Origin: Strigamia acuminata
Taxonomy: Eukaryota > Arthropoda > Chilopoda > Geophilomorpha > Linotaeniidae
Assembly: GCA_949358305.1 (NCBI GenBank)
Contig: OX442314.1
Span: 47,562,581-47,626,580 of the forward strand
Direction of reading: 5' to 3'
DNA: 64,000 nucleotides
Positions 20,062-29,752 of this stretch are shown one piece after another (within the stretch, counting starts at the first letter, position 1; each line of letters begins with the position of its first letter). The notes beneath the pieces are model-generated. The model ran no database searches, was not told the DNA's origin, and saw only the letters and a program-made list of their open reading frames with translations. A program made the translations under genes and the position numbers.

Positions 20062-20196
20062 TGTAGTGTTCTGAATCAATGACACAGACGCATCGGTTGT
20101 AGTGTTAAGAATGAGTGAGTGCATACGCACTCGGCATTTAGCCTTTAATCATGCTGCCACCTGGTGGCAATTATCTCGTGTCCCAAGGACACTACA
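20062..20196 (-). repeat. E4 5' LTR
   Basis: 135 bp, same sequence as 15459-15593. On the minus strand it is followed by the primer binding site and a 144-base leader before the polyprotein start. Confidence 0.95.
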
Positions 20197-20429
20197 ATTG
20201 CTTTGCCTGTTTTTGTACTCCTTCATCAAATTTGTATTTTTGGGAAAGAAATAGAAGCTGATACCTTTCGTTTTGTACGAATTTGTGAGGCATCGAGGCA
20301 CACAACAGTTATAGGACATATTTTATAAACTTAGAGCAAAAAACAATCCATGTGAACTAAGGATTAACCTAACCGGATGTTTATAATACTACCAGCCTTC
20401 ATCATGCCAAAGGTAAAATTTTCTTAAAT

Positions 20430-20964
20430 CATAAAATATTTGAAAAAATCATTAATTTTCAATCTAGTTAACATTTAATTCTAGAAAAGCAGTGGTCGGT
20501 TTGGCTTTAACCTGGGTGTCTCAAAGAAAACTTGGGCAGATTTGCCGGCTAACTGGATTTTTGAATTCAGTTACAGTTATGTATGTTGAAACACTTAGCT
20601 GGACCCTACTGCCCAGTGCTGAAAGACAATTTGGTGCCAAGCCATGGGTCTTTTTGCATGACAGAGCACCTCCACACACAGCCCGAAATACCCGACAATG
20701 GATGGACCAAAGCATGAGACAAAATATTGAAATTTTGGAGTGGCCATTAAAAATATCTGGGCAATTTTTAAGTCCAACCTCCAGATGAGAGTAAATTAGC
20801 TACAAATAGAAATAAATTCTTGTTTTTTTTTTAATTCAGTAAATTATTTCAGCTAATGGCAATAAATGCAAATGAATTATGGATTCAAATCCAAGATGTA
20901 TGTCAACATCCTGCCCTGGATGCACAGCTCGTGCCAAATTTGATCCTCTCAATGCCAAGTAGAC
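20430..20964 (+). pseudogene. Tc1/mariner transposase C-terminal remnant
   Basis: A plus-strand frame from 20492 contains WVFLHDRAPPHTARNTRQWM and IEILEWP. The DxxPxH motif followed by the W-P region marks the catalytic C-terminal part of a Tc1/mariner transposase. A second piece near 20875-20964 (ELWIQIQDVCQHP, LVPNLILSMPSR) is the usual C-terminal end. The copy was split by E1, whose ACTG duplication begins at 20965; the remnant resumes at 41298. Bases 20202-20429 show nothing else. Confidence 0.8.
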
Positions 20965-20968
20965 ACTG

Positions 20969-22617
20969 TGTGACAAATTAGCAATAGATGGCGCCACTAG
21001 TACTGGCGGCAAATTCAACCTCGAACTTACTATTTTACATAGAAATAGTTCACAAACATATTATTATGTTTGATACGACCAAATGTGATTCACATCGATA
21101 ATATAAAGATATATTATCAATACTTAATAAGATAAAATAGGTGTTACTGCTTTATCACCGATACATGACGAGAAACACAGTTTCGAATGTATTTCCGTTC
21201 TGTGTATCCATTTCCTGTCCCCGGTATCCAGTTCCGGTTTATGCTAAGATTAGCATAATCCAAGTTTGCATCTCCGTATCCACTTCCTGCGATACGAGAT
21301 TGGTGGAACTTAATCCCACCGAGTATAAAACTCCCTGACAACAGGAAGTTAAGTTAGTTCTTGATTTCTGGTTATTTGGTATGTTCCGCATGTCAAATAA
21401 CTGTTTCTTACTCAGGGCATGGTCCTACCGGACTATGCATAGCATGGCTCTGCTGAGCCATGCAACCCCCGTCAACTGAAGGCGAAGTTCGGACTGTTAA
21501 TGTTTCCGTCAAACGGTCTTGCCGAGGAGAAAGCCTCCCGCATAAGTATCCTCGTGGTCGGACAATAGAATCACGTGTGATACCAAAGTATTTAGTAACC
21601 GTTAGTAGCACTGTTACTGAAAGAGATTGACTCCATCACTTGATGGTGCCAAAGCAGTCTGCATGCAAAACATGTAGTAACCGCCAGTAGCACTATGTGT
21701 TTGGGAAAGTTATATCTCTTCGGTGATGGTGCCAAAGCAGTCTACTTATGAGTAGTATCTCGGGTGATTAATTCTGTTGTGCAGAACTGCGGGCTATATC
21801 CCCCTGAATACCAGTGCCGTCTCTCACCGCACTGTTATTTAGGGCACGCGCGATACTGTTCTGCTCAGCAAGGCGAACTTTGACGGCAATTGTGTGTTGC
21901 GATGTTTAAACCTTTTTATATTTTGTAGTTGATAATAAACCTTAATTGTTTAAACTTGGCAACAAGTTAACAACCGAAGTAAGTCACGAGACTTATTTCA
22001 CTGTATGACGAATCAAATTCGTAACAATAAATTGAATACAATTTATTGAGTCAATTTATTAAACTCACAACATCGCGAATTAACTATAATTCGCAAGTGG
22101 AACCTTGGCGAATAAATGACTTCATTTATTCATTACCAATTTCCAACTCTAGTTGTGGCGGTGCACATGAGTCAACCGCACCTCTCGGATCGAACCAACA
22201 GCATTACATGGACCATTACAACAGATACGAACCAGGAACGCGAGGGAACGCGAAGGAACCAGTTCCACGATTACGAAGCGCCGACGGAAGCCGCGAGGAC
22301 ACAGCCAGCCCGGCTATCTGATGACATCTATACTCGGTCGAGCGGGCGTTTTGCCGTTCCCGAACCCCGGATCACCAATAACCGTAATCATATTATTTTA
22401 GGGCTGTTTCACAGCCAATTAGTTGTATAGTTTAACTTGTATTTAACTTGCCAAATGTCGGCATTAGAATTTGTATAACTTTTAGATTTGATTCTATTGT
22501 TTGACAACAATAAATATTATGTTTTGAGAAACTTGTTGTCTTTATTTTATCTCGTATTATTCACTATTTCACGCGACTTATACCCGGTACTATCATGCGA
22601 TAGGAGTTGTGGTCGTC
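20969..22617 (+). repeat. E1 5' LTR, main part
   Basis: It holds a TATAAAA box at 21324-21330, two imperfect internal repeats of about 80 bp (21595-21674 and 21676-21751; both contain AGTAACCG and GGTGCCAAAGCAGTCT) and AATAAA at about 22510. The last nine bases of the LTR (29724-29732) were displaced by the nested element; GTGGTCGTC at 22609-22617 is repeated at 29715-29723. Short open frames inside are present identically in the other LTR and are not genes. Confidence 0.95.
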
Positions 22618-22732
22618 GGGACAGGATAATTTGCGGAACCGCGGAACTGGCGGAACCGGCGGAACCGATGGGTTTGCGGAAAACCCGGGATCACTCTGAT
22701 ACTGCGGAAACGGCGGAACGGCGGAACAAGCT
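22618..22732 (+). repeat. MULE left terminal inverted repeat
   Basis: About 115 bp. Apart from the outermost AT-containing 14 bases it is built largely of repeated GCGGAAC/GGCGGAAC words (about eight copies), possibly clustered transposase-binding sites. It matches the complement of 29602-29714 with a few differences. Confidence 0.95.
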
Positions 22733-23461
22733 GAACAAGCTGATCGGGAAAAAATAAAATTTGTATATTACTGTACCACTATGTTGAAAAAAATCTGCCA
22801 TTAAACAGATAGATACTAATTGCTAGGAATAAATCACTTATTAGAGAATGCCATATTCACACTGAGCTCAGGTTTGAGATCGATTTCGTTTAAACGCTTA
22901 ATTTTTTAAGCTTTTTACGTTAAATTTTAAAAAGTTGTAAATCTTTTTGCAGTTGCAACTATAGATAAATTTTATGTAGTTCTTGGGATGGTAGTTTTTT
23001 TTAAACCTTACAAAATAGTTGATTAATTTCACTGAGACTAAAACTGCTGGATGTCATGGGGAGTTTTTCACATTAAGCGTTAAAATATTTTCAACAAATC
23101 AGTTCTGCATTTCAATTTTGGGGCTTTTGGTAGGGCACTTAAATTGATGTATCAATTAGTCAAAACTTATCAAATTGAAACAAAAACATCAAAAACAAAG
23201 AATACCCAACTCGTTACCTTGGAATTTGTAATTTTGTAAGATTGCTTTTGTAAATTTTAATTTTTAATTTTAATTAATTTTGTAGACTAAGAACATATTA
23301 TATAATATACAAAATAAAAATTTATTAGAAAATGGACAATAACTCAGTCACACCTCATTTCTTTTCACTCGTCATTTTAATTGCAGAAAATATATTACCA
23401 AATATACACACTACAAATCTATATACACTACAAATTTGCATTTTACACACAAAATTTTTAG

Positions 23462-24302
23462 CTCGATTCTTTAGAAGCAGCATTCATTTGATAAATATTG
23501 CCAGCCATCACACCTATTGAAGATATACTCGATTCGAATGTTGTAGCACTGCCTGATTCGGCGACCTCGGGAAGACATCCATCTTTCTTTGCCAAGGAGT
23601 CACTCATCCATTCTACTTTGTTTATTTTGTTTCATGGAGTCTGTCACGATCCATCGCCATTTGATGAGACAGAATTTCAACTTCAGCGGCGTAAACAGCA
23701 GCCTGAAAATAATATTTACTCAAATTTAGAATTTATTATCATAAAGACGAATTTGATACTCATAATACCTGCCATGTAACTCCTCATTTTGCAATTTCTC
23801 TTCCTGTTATTCTGGCTAGTACACGTATAAATCTAAAAAAAAATGTAAGAAGTACGAATAAAATATAAACGTGCTAATTTTAAATAATTTTTCTTACTTT
23901 TTCGATTGTTCACCAGTTTGTATAGGGATGCATTTAACGTTGTTAATCCCTATCGTGCATAAAGGTTAATTAAACGTTACAACATCTTAAAAAATTGAAA
24001 TTGTTAATAAATTACGTTTGTATCAGCTTCATCTATGAGAAGCAAGAGCCCTCTTCTGCTAGTTGTAATCCAGTCAAACAATTTGCGCATAGATGTGACC
24101 CCTTCGCGCGCCATTGTAGCAACATCACCACGCGGCATGATGGCGTAGTCCATTCCAGAATGTAATGCCAACCTCTGCAAATATGTGTAAATGTAAATAA
24201 AACCTCCTTTTTTAAAAATGTAATATTACCTTCGCAAAAAATGTTTTATTTGTTCCCAGTGGGCCATTCATTTTAATATTACGGAACATGCCCTTATTTG
24301 GT
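23462..24302 (-). pseudogene. Captured fragments of host ATAD3 (AAA+ ATPase) inside the MULE
   Basis: Four exon-like segments lie on the minus strand in the right order for ATAD3, a mitochondrial inner-membrane AAA+ protein. Segment 24230-24302: MFRNIK...GPLGTNKTFFAK, the Walker A region (normally GPPGTGKT). Segment about 24018-24074 upward to 24074: [43 protein letters not shown] (Walker B). Segment 23769-23832: LARITGREIAK-stop-GVTWQ. Segment ending 23702: AAVYAAEVEILSHQM, then a C-terminal tail to about 23462. Introns with GT...AG borders separate them. Walker A is altered, one in-frame stop is present, and the frame breaks in the last segment. The introns show that genomic DNA, not mRNA, was captured. 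Confidence 0.85.
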
Positions 24303-24904
24303 AAGATCAAAACAAACGAATTTTGGAAAAAAAGAGAGCTTTGCCAAAAATTTGCCTTTTTAAGACAAAATTTCAAAAAGAAACTGACTTGTGAGATTAA
24401 TAATTTTGAGACTTCACCACATTTCTCCCTTTTATCCTATTTTGCCTTAATGAAATGTCTAATTGGGGCAGATAAAATTTCCACAAAACCTTATCCAGAG
24501 ATAGGGGTTCCCAGGATAGGGGCAATTTAACGGTTTTTTGCAGCAAAAAATTAAGCTCTCTATTAGGTCAGGTCCTTAATGAGTCCTGGGTATCCAGTTC
24601 CTGTTGATCAGGATTGGAAGGATTCTTGGATGCTTGGATTCCATTGGAAATTCACATATTCTTGAATTTCATTGGAGATTCAAAATCCTATGTCTTACTA
24701 TATATATAGGGTGCAATGCATGCCTTCCTGTTGGCAGTCTGCAATCACAATTCACTGTTTGCATGTCTTGCTTTCCTTTGGCTTTCATTTGGCTTTCCTT
24801 TGGTATATTGAATTTTCATTTTGACTTTGGTGTTGTTTGGAATTGCTTTGTCAGACAATTAGAGTATAGCTGCCTTGTGCTTACTGCGCAAGATAAATAG
24901 CTTG

Positions 24905-25215
24905 CTGTCTGGCTGCTTTTTTCCATTTTCCATTTGATTTTCTGCACTAAGTTTGTGCTGAAGTAGCTGTCTGGCTGCTTTTTTCCATTTTTCATTTGAT
25001 TTTCTGCACTAAGTTTGTGCTGAAGTAGCTGTCTGGCTGCTTTTTTCCATTTTTCATTTGATTTTCTGCACTAAGTTTGTGCTGAAGTAGCTGTCTGGCT
25101 GCTTTTTTCCATTTTTCATTTGATTTTCTGCACTAAGTTTGTGCTGAAGTAGCTGTCTGGCTGCTTTTTTAATTTGATTTTTAATTTTCTGCACTAAGTT
25201 TGTGCTGTAGTAGCT
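24905..25215 (+). repeat. 62-bp tandem repeat upstream of the MULE gene
   Basis: Five copies of a 62-bp unit containing CTGTCTGGCTGCTTTTTTCC and GCACTAAGTTTGTGCTGAAG; copies start at 24905, 24967, 25029, 25091 and 25153, followed by a partial one. The last copies diverge. The array ends about 28 bases before the start codon at 25243, so it lies in the promoter or 5' untranslated region. No hairpin-separated spacers: not a CRISPR array. Confidence 0.95.
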
Positions 25216-25242
25216 GTGTGGGTGCTTTCACTTTTTTTGATT

Positions 25243-28200
25243 ATGGCTGCAGTTCCAATTTATAAACAGATGGGTGGCAAAGAGTTGTCTTCAAGGGATG
25301 CTTTAACCATTTTGTTAGATGCATCAAAAGGTAAAATTGAAGAATCGTTGATTGCTCATGTGCCACCAGTTTTTCCAAAAGGGGGAGAGGTGTACCTTTA
25401 TAAGGCCCAAGACGGTGATGGGAAAAAAGATTTTCGATATGACCAATACCGTTGGAGAGCACAGGGGAGATCCAAAGCAAATTCAGAAGTAATAAAACGT
25501 TATTTCTGGTTAAAAGATCCAGCAGGATCAGGAAATGATTGTTTGAAAGAATTTAAAAGATCTGTTTTTAATCTTCCAAATAATGAAATTTTTTTTTTAA
25601 TTTCGTATACTGGTGACCACTCACTACATATTCCTAGCAACCATGGGAATAGAAAAAGGGGAGATAAACCGTATGTCGCATCACAAAAAAAAGTATTTCA
25701 AAATTTAATCACTGAGATTAACAATAAACAAAGTACTGCATCAACTATATATAAATCCTTGCTTGCTAAGCAGAGCACTTTAGGTGATGCTGCTCACATG
25801 CCTGTCGATCGTCCAAGAAACCTGGATCAAGTAAAAAATGCAATCAGAATAGAAAGAGAAAAATCACGCTTATCAAATGATGCCATTTTTGGTTTGAACG
25901 AAATAGCCCACCAGTTAGGAAGTATAGAATCGATTGACATTTTTCCTGATTTGAATGTGATTTACTCATTGCCCAGTGCGATAAGCTATGCAAAGAGCAT
26001 TATCACAACAAGTAAGAAGAATCCATTGCTTGGTCAAGTCGTATCATATGATACAACTTTTAATCTAGGGGATTTTTATGTGTCTGTTCTTGTGATAAGA
26101 AATATCCGCCTGATTGACAATCCCATATTTCCAGTTGCTTTCATGATTCATGAGAGAAAGTTTAAAAGTTGTCATAAAAAGTTTCTTGAATCCATTCTAA
26201 AAAAAATTGGCATGGATAAATCATCAAACATTCCATTTGTCTGTGACCGTGAACAGGGAATAATATCATCTTTGAATGAACTGTTCCCTAATATTCCTCT
26301 CATAATTTGCCAAAATCATTTGCTTAAAGATGTTGAGCATTGGCTCAAGAAAAATGGAGGAAATTCCTGTGACATTAAAGTGTTGAAAGATGATATTGAA
26401 AGGTTGCTTGATTGTAATTCTAATGAATCATTGTTAGAGATGTACGCAGCTTTTGAAGTATCTTGGTCAGATAAATTTAAGTGCTACATAAAGGAAAACA
26501 TTTTCCCCCACATACAAAAGCACAGTGCAAAATTTATTCGACAAAAATTTGGAGCATTTCAAGGAATATCTGCAACTAACAACATTTCTGAGAGTTTTAA
26601 TTATGTTTTAAAGCGTGAAGTGAACTGGGACGAATTGCCTGCTGATACTTTTGTGCTTATTTTTCACTACTTAATTTGCTATTATCTGAATGAGTTTCAT
26701 CGGGCAGAACTAAAGCTGGGGAATTATGAAATGAAAGAATCTTTTAAAAGTCCAATTGTCATCGATATCCCACCATTTCTTCCACCTGAAACCATTGTAG
26801 AACAATGCAATTTAGCAAAAGGGAATCACACAGTAGAAAAGAGTGATACCTACAGGCTAACACAAACAATGATAGCCCAACTGTGTGTAGAGCGGGATTA
26901 TGTTGGGCTTCATCCCAAATTCAAATGTTTTCTTGTGAAAAGTGTTAAAAATAATTCAACCTATTCAGTTATTTCAGCACCAGGAACAGGAAAATGGATA
27001 TGCACATGTCCAAGCACTGGGAAATGTTATCACATTTTGGCTGTCGAATTATCTACCAACATCAGCAAATGTGACACAGCCACATACAACTTATCAGTGC
27101 TACGGAAGCAGGCTAAAGGACGAGAAGGAAAGGCAGGGCGAAAAAGACCTAGGCCTAAAGATTTCGATTACGACGTAATTGCAGCTCCTGATTCGCAATT
27201 AAGTAAACAGTTCCTAGACGAGGATGAGTGTGAAATGCATGCCTCGTTTAGTGATTCTGAAAATGTGTCTAGCCCTTCTCTAGAAATAGCTTCATCTTAT
27301 AATTTGAATTCAACTTTTGACAAACCAGTTTGCAAAGATCAAGGTTTCAGCACTCCTAAAAGCAAGCTGAAATTTTCATCATCTACCCCACAGACAGAAA
27401 TACATGTCAAAAATGACAAATTGCAGCAATGTTTACCATGGAAAAACCCTTGTCCATCATCACCGATGAAAATTCCAAATACTATTAAAATGGACTTGCT
27501 AAAAGAGTTAGAAACTCTGAAACCAGAAGTGTGGCTTTCAGACATAATTTTAGACAGCTTTATTACAGCTGAAATTAATAATAATGATTTGAAAGAAGTT
27601 GCATCATTGTGCCCTGCTTATTTTGTGTCATTTTTTGAATCACCAAAGAGAGTGAAATCAAAATGGGATCCTATTCTTAAATACCTAAATAATGCAGCTG
27701 CACTAGAAAAAGAAATTCTCCTTGCACCAATCAACGTTGACAATGATCATTGGTTTCTCGGGATAATTTATTTCAAAACCAGATGTGTTTATATAATAGA
27801 TTCTGCGTACTCCCCTGAGAAAAACTATGATAAGTACATATGCTACCTTACAACTTTAGCTGCTGCTTGTCATCTGATAGCAGATTTACCATTCCAAGTT
27901 AATCTGTGGCAAGCCAAAATTTGCATAGATGCAGAAAAGCAAAGAAACACTTTTGACTGTGGCGTTTTTGTATGTGTGTACGCATCGGCAATATTGCAGA
28001 ATGTTTTGGACTGCAGTTTTGTCAGCAAGAATGCCCGATTTTGGATTGGAACTGCGATAATGTCAAATGAAAATGTTAAATCATCACCAATTAAAAAAAA
28101 AATTAATTTAAATAGATCATTGAACCAAAAGTTCTACAATGCTGCTGTGTCCTTAGATAACATCCAAGATAGGATTGAAAAAAATCTTCAAACTTTGGAA

Positions 28201-28425
28201 GAGACAACTTTCAATGAAATCGCTAGTTTACTCAAAGAATCTGATAATTCGAAGAATTGGACTATCTGTGAAATTCAGGACTGTAAAAAAAATGAAAGCC
28301 ATGGGGATAAACAAGTGTTTTGTGTTCTGTGTCGGAAATGGTTTCACCAAGGTTGTATTTCAATAGCTGATTCAGTCTTGAAAGCAACAAAATATTTTGT
28401 ATGCAAGACATGCAAAAATCTGTGA
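25243..28425 (+). CDS. MULE transposase fused to SWIM, Ulp1-like protease and PHD finger (1060 residues)
   Basis: Transposes the 7.1-kb element. The start at ATG 25243 (AAVPIYKQMGGK) is preferred to the GTG-initiated extension. Domains: N-terminal region of unknown fold (1-250); MULE transposase core with DTTF (Asp 270), CDREQGI (Asp 335) and SESFN (Glu 450) as candidate catalytic residues; SWIM zinc finger CxC...CxH (Cys 587, Cys 589, Cys 595, His 597); a basic linker GRKRPRPK; Ulp1/C48 protease with NDHWFLG (His 836), YIIDSA (Asp 853), Gln 900 and TFDCGVF (Cys 906); PHD-type zinc finger from Cys 1009 to Cys 1057 with the usual WFHxxC. All signature residues are present and the frame is open, so the protein may be functional. 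Mutator-like elements that encode Ulp1-type proteases are known; a PHD finger at the end of the same chain is, to my knowledge, unusual. Confidence 0.9.
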   Translation: MAAVPIYKQMGGKELSSRDALTILLDASKGKIEESLIAHVPPVFPKGGEVYLYKAQDGDGKKDFRYDQYRWRAQGRSKANSEVIKRYFWLKDPAGSGNDCLKEFKRSVFNLPNNEIFFLISYTGDHSLHIPSNHGNRKRGDKPYVASQKKVFQNLITEINNKQSTASTIYKSLLAKQSTLGDAAHMPVDRPRNLDQVKNAIRIEREKSRLSNDAIFGLNEIAHQLGSIESIDIFPDLNVIYSLPSAISYAKSIITTSKKNPLLGQVVSYDTTFNLGDFYVSVLVIRNIRLIDNPIFPVAFMIHERKFKSCHKKFLESILKKIGMDKSSNIPFVCDREQGIISSLNELFPNIPLIICQNHLLKDVEHWLKKNGGNSCDIKVLKDDIERLLDCNSNESLLEMYAAFEVSWSDKFKCYIKENIFPHIQKHSAKFIRQKFGAFQGISATNNISESFNYVLKREVNWDELPADTFVLIFHYLICYYLNEFHRAELKLGNYEMKESFKSPIVIDIPPFLPPETIVEQCNLAKGNHTVEKSDTYRLTQTMIAQLCVERDYVGLHPKFKCFLVKSVKNNSTYSVISAPGTGKWICTCPSTGKCYHILAVELSTNISKCDTATYNLSVLRKQAKGREGKAGRKRPRPKDFDYDVIAAPDSQLSKQFLDEDECEMHASFSDSENVSSPSLEIASSYNLNSTFDKPVCKDQGFSTPKSKLKFSSSTPQTEIHVKNDKLQQCLPWKNPCPSSPMKIPNTIKMDLLKELETLKPEVWLSDIILDSFITAEINNNDLKEVASLCPAYFVSFFESPKRVKSKWDPILKYLNNAAALEKEILLAPINVDNDHWFLGIIYFKTRCVYIIDSAYSPEKNYDKYICYLTTLAAACHLIADLPFQVNLWQAKICIDAEKQRNTFDCGVFVCVYASAILQNVLDCSFVSKNARFWIGTAIMSNENVKSSPIKKKINLNRSLNQKFYNAAVSLDNIQDRIEKNLQTLEETTFNEIASLLKESDNSKNWTICEIQDCKKNESHGDKQVFCVLCRKWFHQGCISIADSVLKATKYFVCKTCKNL

Positions 28426-28429
28426 TAAA

Positions 28430-28591
28430 ATTATCGGGGATCGTTTTTTCGACAGGCAAAAAAATAAGCTTGTTTTTTTTGTAACGTCTGTTTAGCCTCT
28501 TCATTACATACACTGTGAAGAGAATGTAACTGATATAAATTTCCATTTGAACTTTGACTATTTTCATTTAATCGTAAAAGCATTAACTCAT

Positions 28592-28626
<35 letters not shown>

Positions 28627-29601
28627 GAAATAATGAATTTTGAAAATATGAACATCTAAAAGATAACTAGGGAACAAATGACCAGAGAAAAATGAACAGG
28701 AAACAAATGACCAGAGAAAAAATGAACGGGGAACAAACGGAACAAACAACCGTCGAAAAAACGTTACGACTTCAAATTATCATATCACTGAACAAATTTT
28801 CCTGATTAGAATAGTTCAGCTGCTTCTCGGTACTCGGCATTCTCCTGTTGCACTGTTGTCTTTCTCTATAGACCATGGAACATCCCCGTTCCAATATTGC
28901 CTAGCAATTGGAATTTTTATTTCTTATTCATGTTGAGTTTATAATTTTCTTTGAAAACAATAATTACCGTTTTTAATAAACTATCAACTTACCGTAATGT
29001 TTCGATTCTAAGCTACACCAACCCCTTATTATCATAGTTCAGTCTGTTGAAGTTTTTGTTTCTTTTTTGTTCCAATTCCGATGTTCGATTCCCGTATTCT
29101 CGTTCAGTTTTCAGTTTTCTGGTTGTTTGAATGGAAGAAATAGTTTTTAAGAATCAATTGTAGTTACATACCTAATTTTTTTATCAAAAATAATTTACTC
29201 ACCTTTAATCGTGTTATTACCATGCTTCATGTTCATGTTCATGTTCATGTTTTCCTTTCTGGGCGCCATTTTTGTTTGATTTTATAGCATTTTGCCACCA
29301 TATGGTGCTGCTGTAACTCTTGTATTATACCACTTGCGGATCGTTTAATTACACGCTAATTGTTGAAAATTTCTATATAATTTATTAATAATCGAAAAAA
29401 TATGCATACTGAGTCATTATAAAATTTGAAATTTTTTTTTGGAGAAATGAAATTAATTTTAAGGAAAAAAAATTGCAAATTTTTTATATTTGTTTGTTTT
29501 TCTTTATTTTTATTTTGTTTGTTTTTATTTGTTTTTATTTTTTTTTCTTATTTATTTTTAGTTTTGTTTATTTTTAAAATTTATTTTTCCCTGACCTCCA
29601 T
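28430..29601. other. MULE 3' noncoding region
   Basis: It contains a 28-base A run (28597-28624), two near-copies of an (AAC)AAATGACCAGAGAAAAA unit (28670-28725), a CATGTT hexamer run (29226-29253) and a T-rich stretch (29430-29590). No gene seen. The corresponding 5' stretch 22733-23461 is AT-rich and also empty. Confidence 0.6.
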
Positions 29602-29714
29602 AGCTTGTTCCGCCGTTCCGCCGTTTCCGCAGGATTGGCGATTCCGGGTTTTCTCCAAACCCATCGGTTCCGCCGGTTCCGCCAGTTCCGCGGTTCCGCA
29701 AATTATCCTGTCCC
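29602..29714 (-). repeat. MULE right terminal inverted repeat
   Basis: Reverse complement of the left terminus, ending AAATTATCCTGTCCC at 29714, followed by the second GTGGTCGTC copy (29715-29723). Confidence 0.95.
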
Positions 29715-29734
29715 GTGGTCGTCACCGTCACACG

Positions 29735-29752
29735 TGGAGGTTCCACCGAGAT
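29735..29752 (+). other. E1 primer binding site for tRNA-Gln
   Basis: Two bases after the LTR end (29732) stands TGGAGGTTCCACCGAGAT. This is an 18-base match to the complement of the conserved 3' end of metazoan tRNA-Gln (acceptor GGTTCCA...TGGAACC, plus CCA). It primes minus-strand DNA synthesis. The assignment is from memory of the tRNA family; the agreement over 18 bases is strong. Confidence 0.85.

Larger units (their letters stand above)
15459..20196 (-). mobile_element. Ty3/gypsy retrotransposon E4, mag-like, apparently intact
   Basis: Identical 135-bp LTRs at 15459-15593 and 20062-20196 have ends TGTAGTGT...ACACTACA. They are flanked by the 5-bp duplication ATTGC (15454-15458 and 20197-20201). 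One uninterrupted gag-pol frame lies between them on the minus strand. A primer binding site follows the 5' LTR, and a purine-rich tract (AAAAAGAAAAGAG) precedes the 3' LTR. Unusually short LTRs, no LTR divergence and an open polyprotein suggest a very recent, possibly active insertion. No third ORF is present. Confidence 0.95.
22618..29714 (+). mobile_element. Autonomous Mutator-like element (MULE), 7.1 kb
   Basis: Terminal inverted repeats of about 115 bp (22618-22732 and 29602-29714), starting GGGACAGGATAATTTGCGG, are flanked by the 9-bp duplication GTGGTCGTC. A 9-bp duplication with long inverted repeats is the Mutator hallmark. The 3' LTR of E1 supplies the uninterrupted empty site (GTGGTCGTCACCGTCACA at 41276-41293). 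Contents: ATAD3 gene fragments on the minus strand (23462-24302), a 62-bp tandem array (24905-25215), and one large transposase-protease gene (25243-28425). It inserted into the LTR nine bases from its end, after E1 had inserted. Confidence 0.97.

Noticed and set aside
21141-22430. Short ORFs inside the E1 LTRs, identical at 39806-41097
   Set aside because: They are duplicated because the LTRs are duplicated; no domains and no start context. Identity is not evidence of coding.
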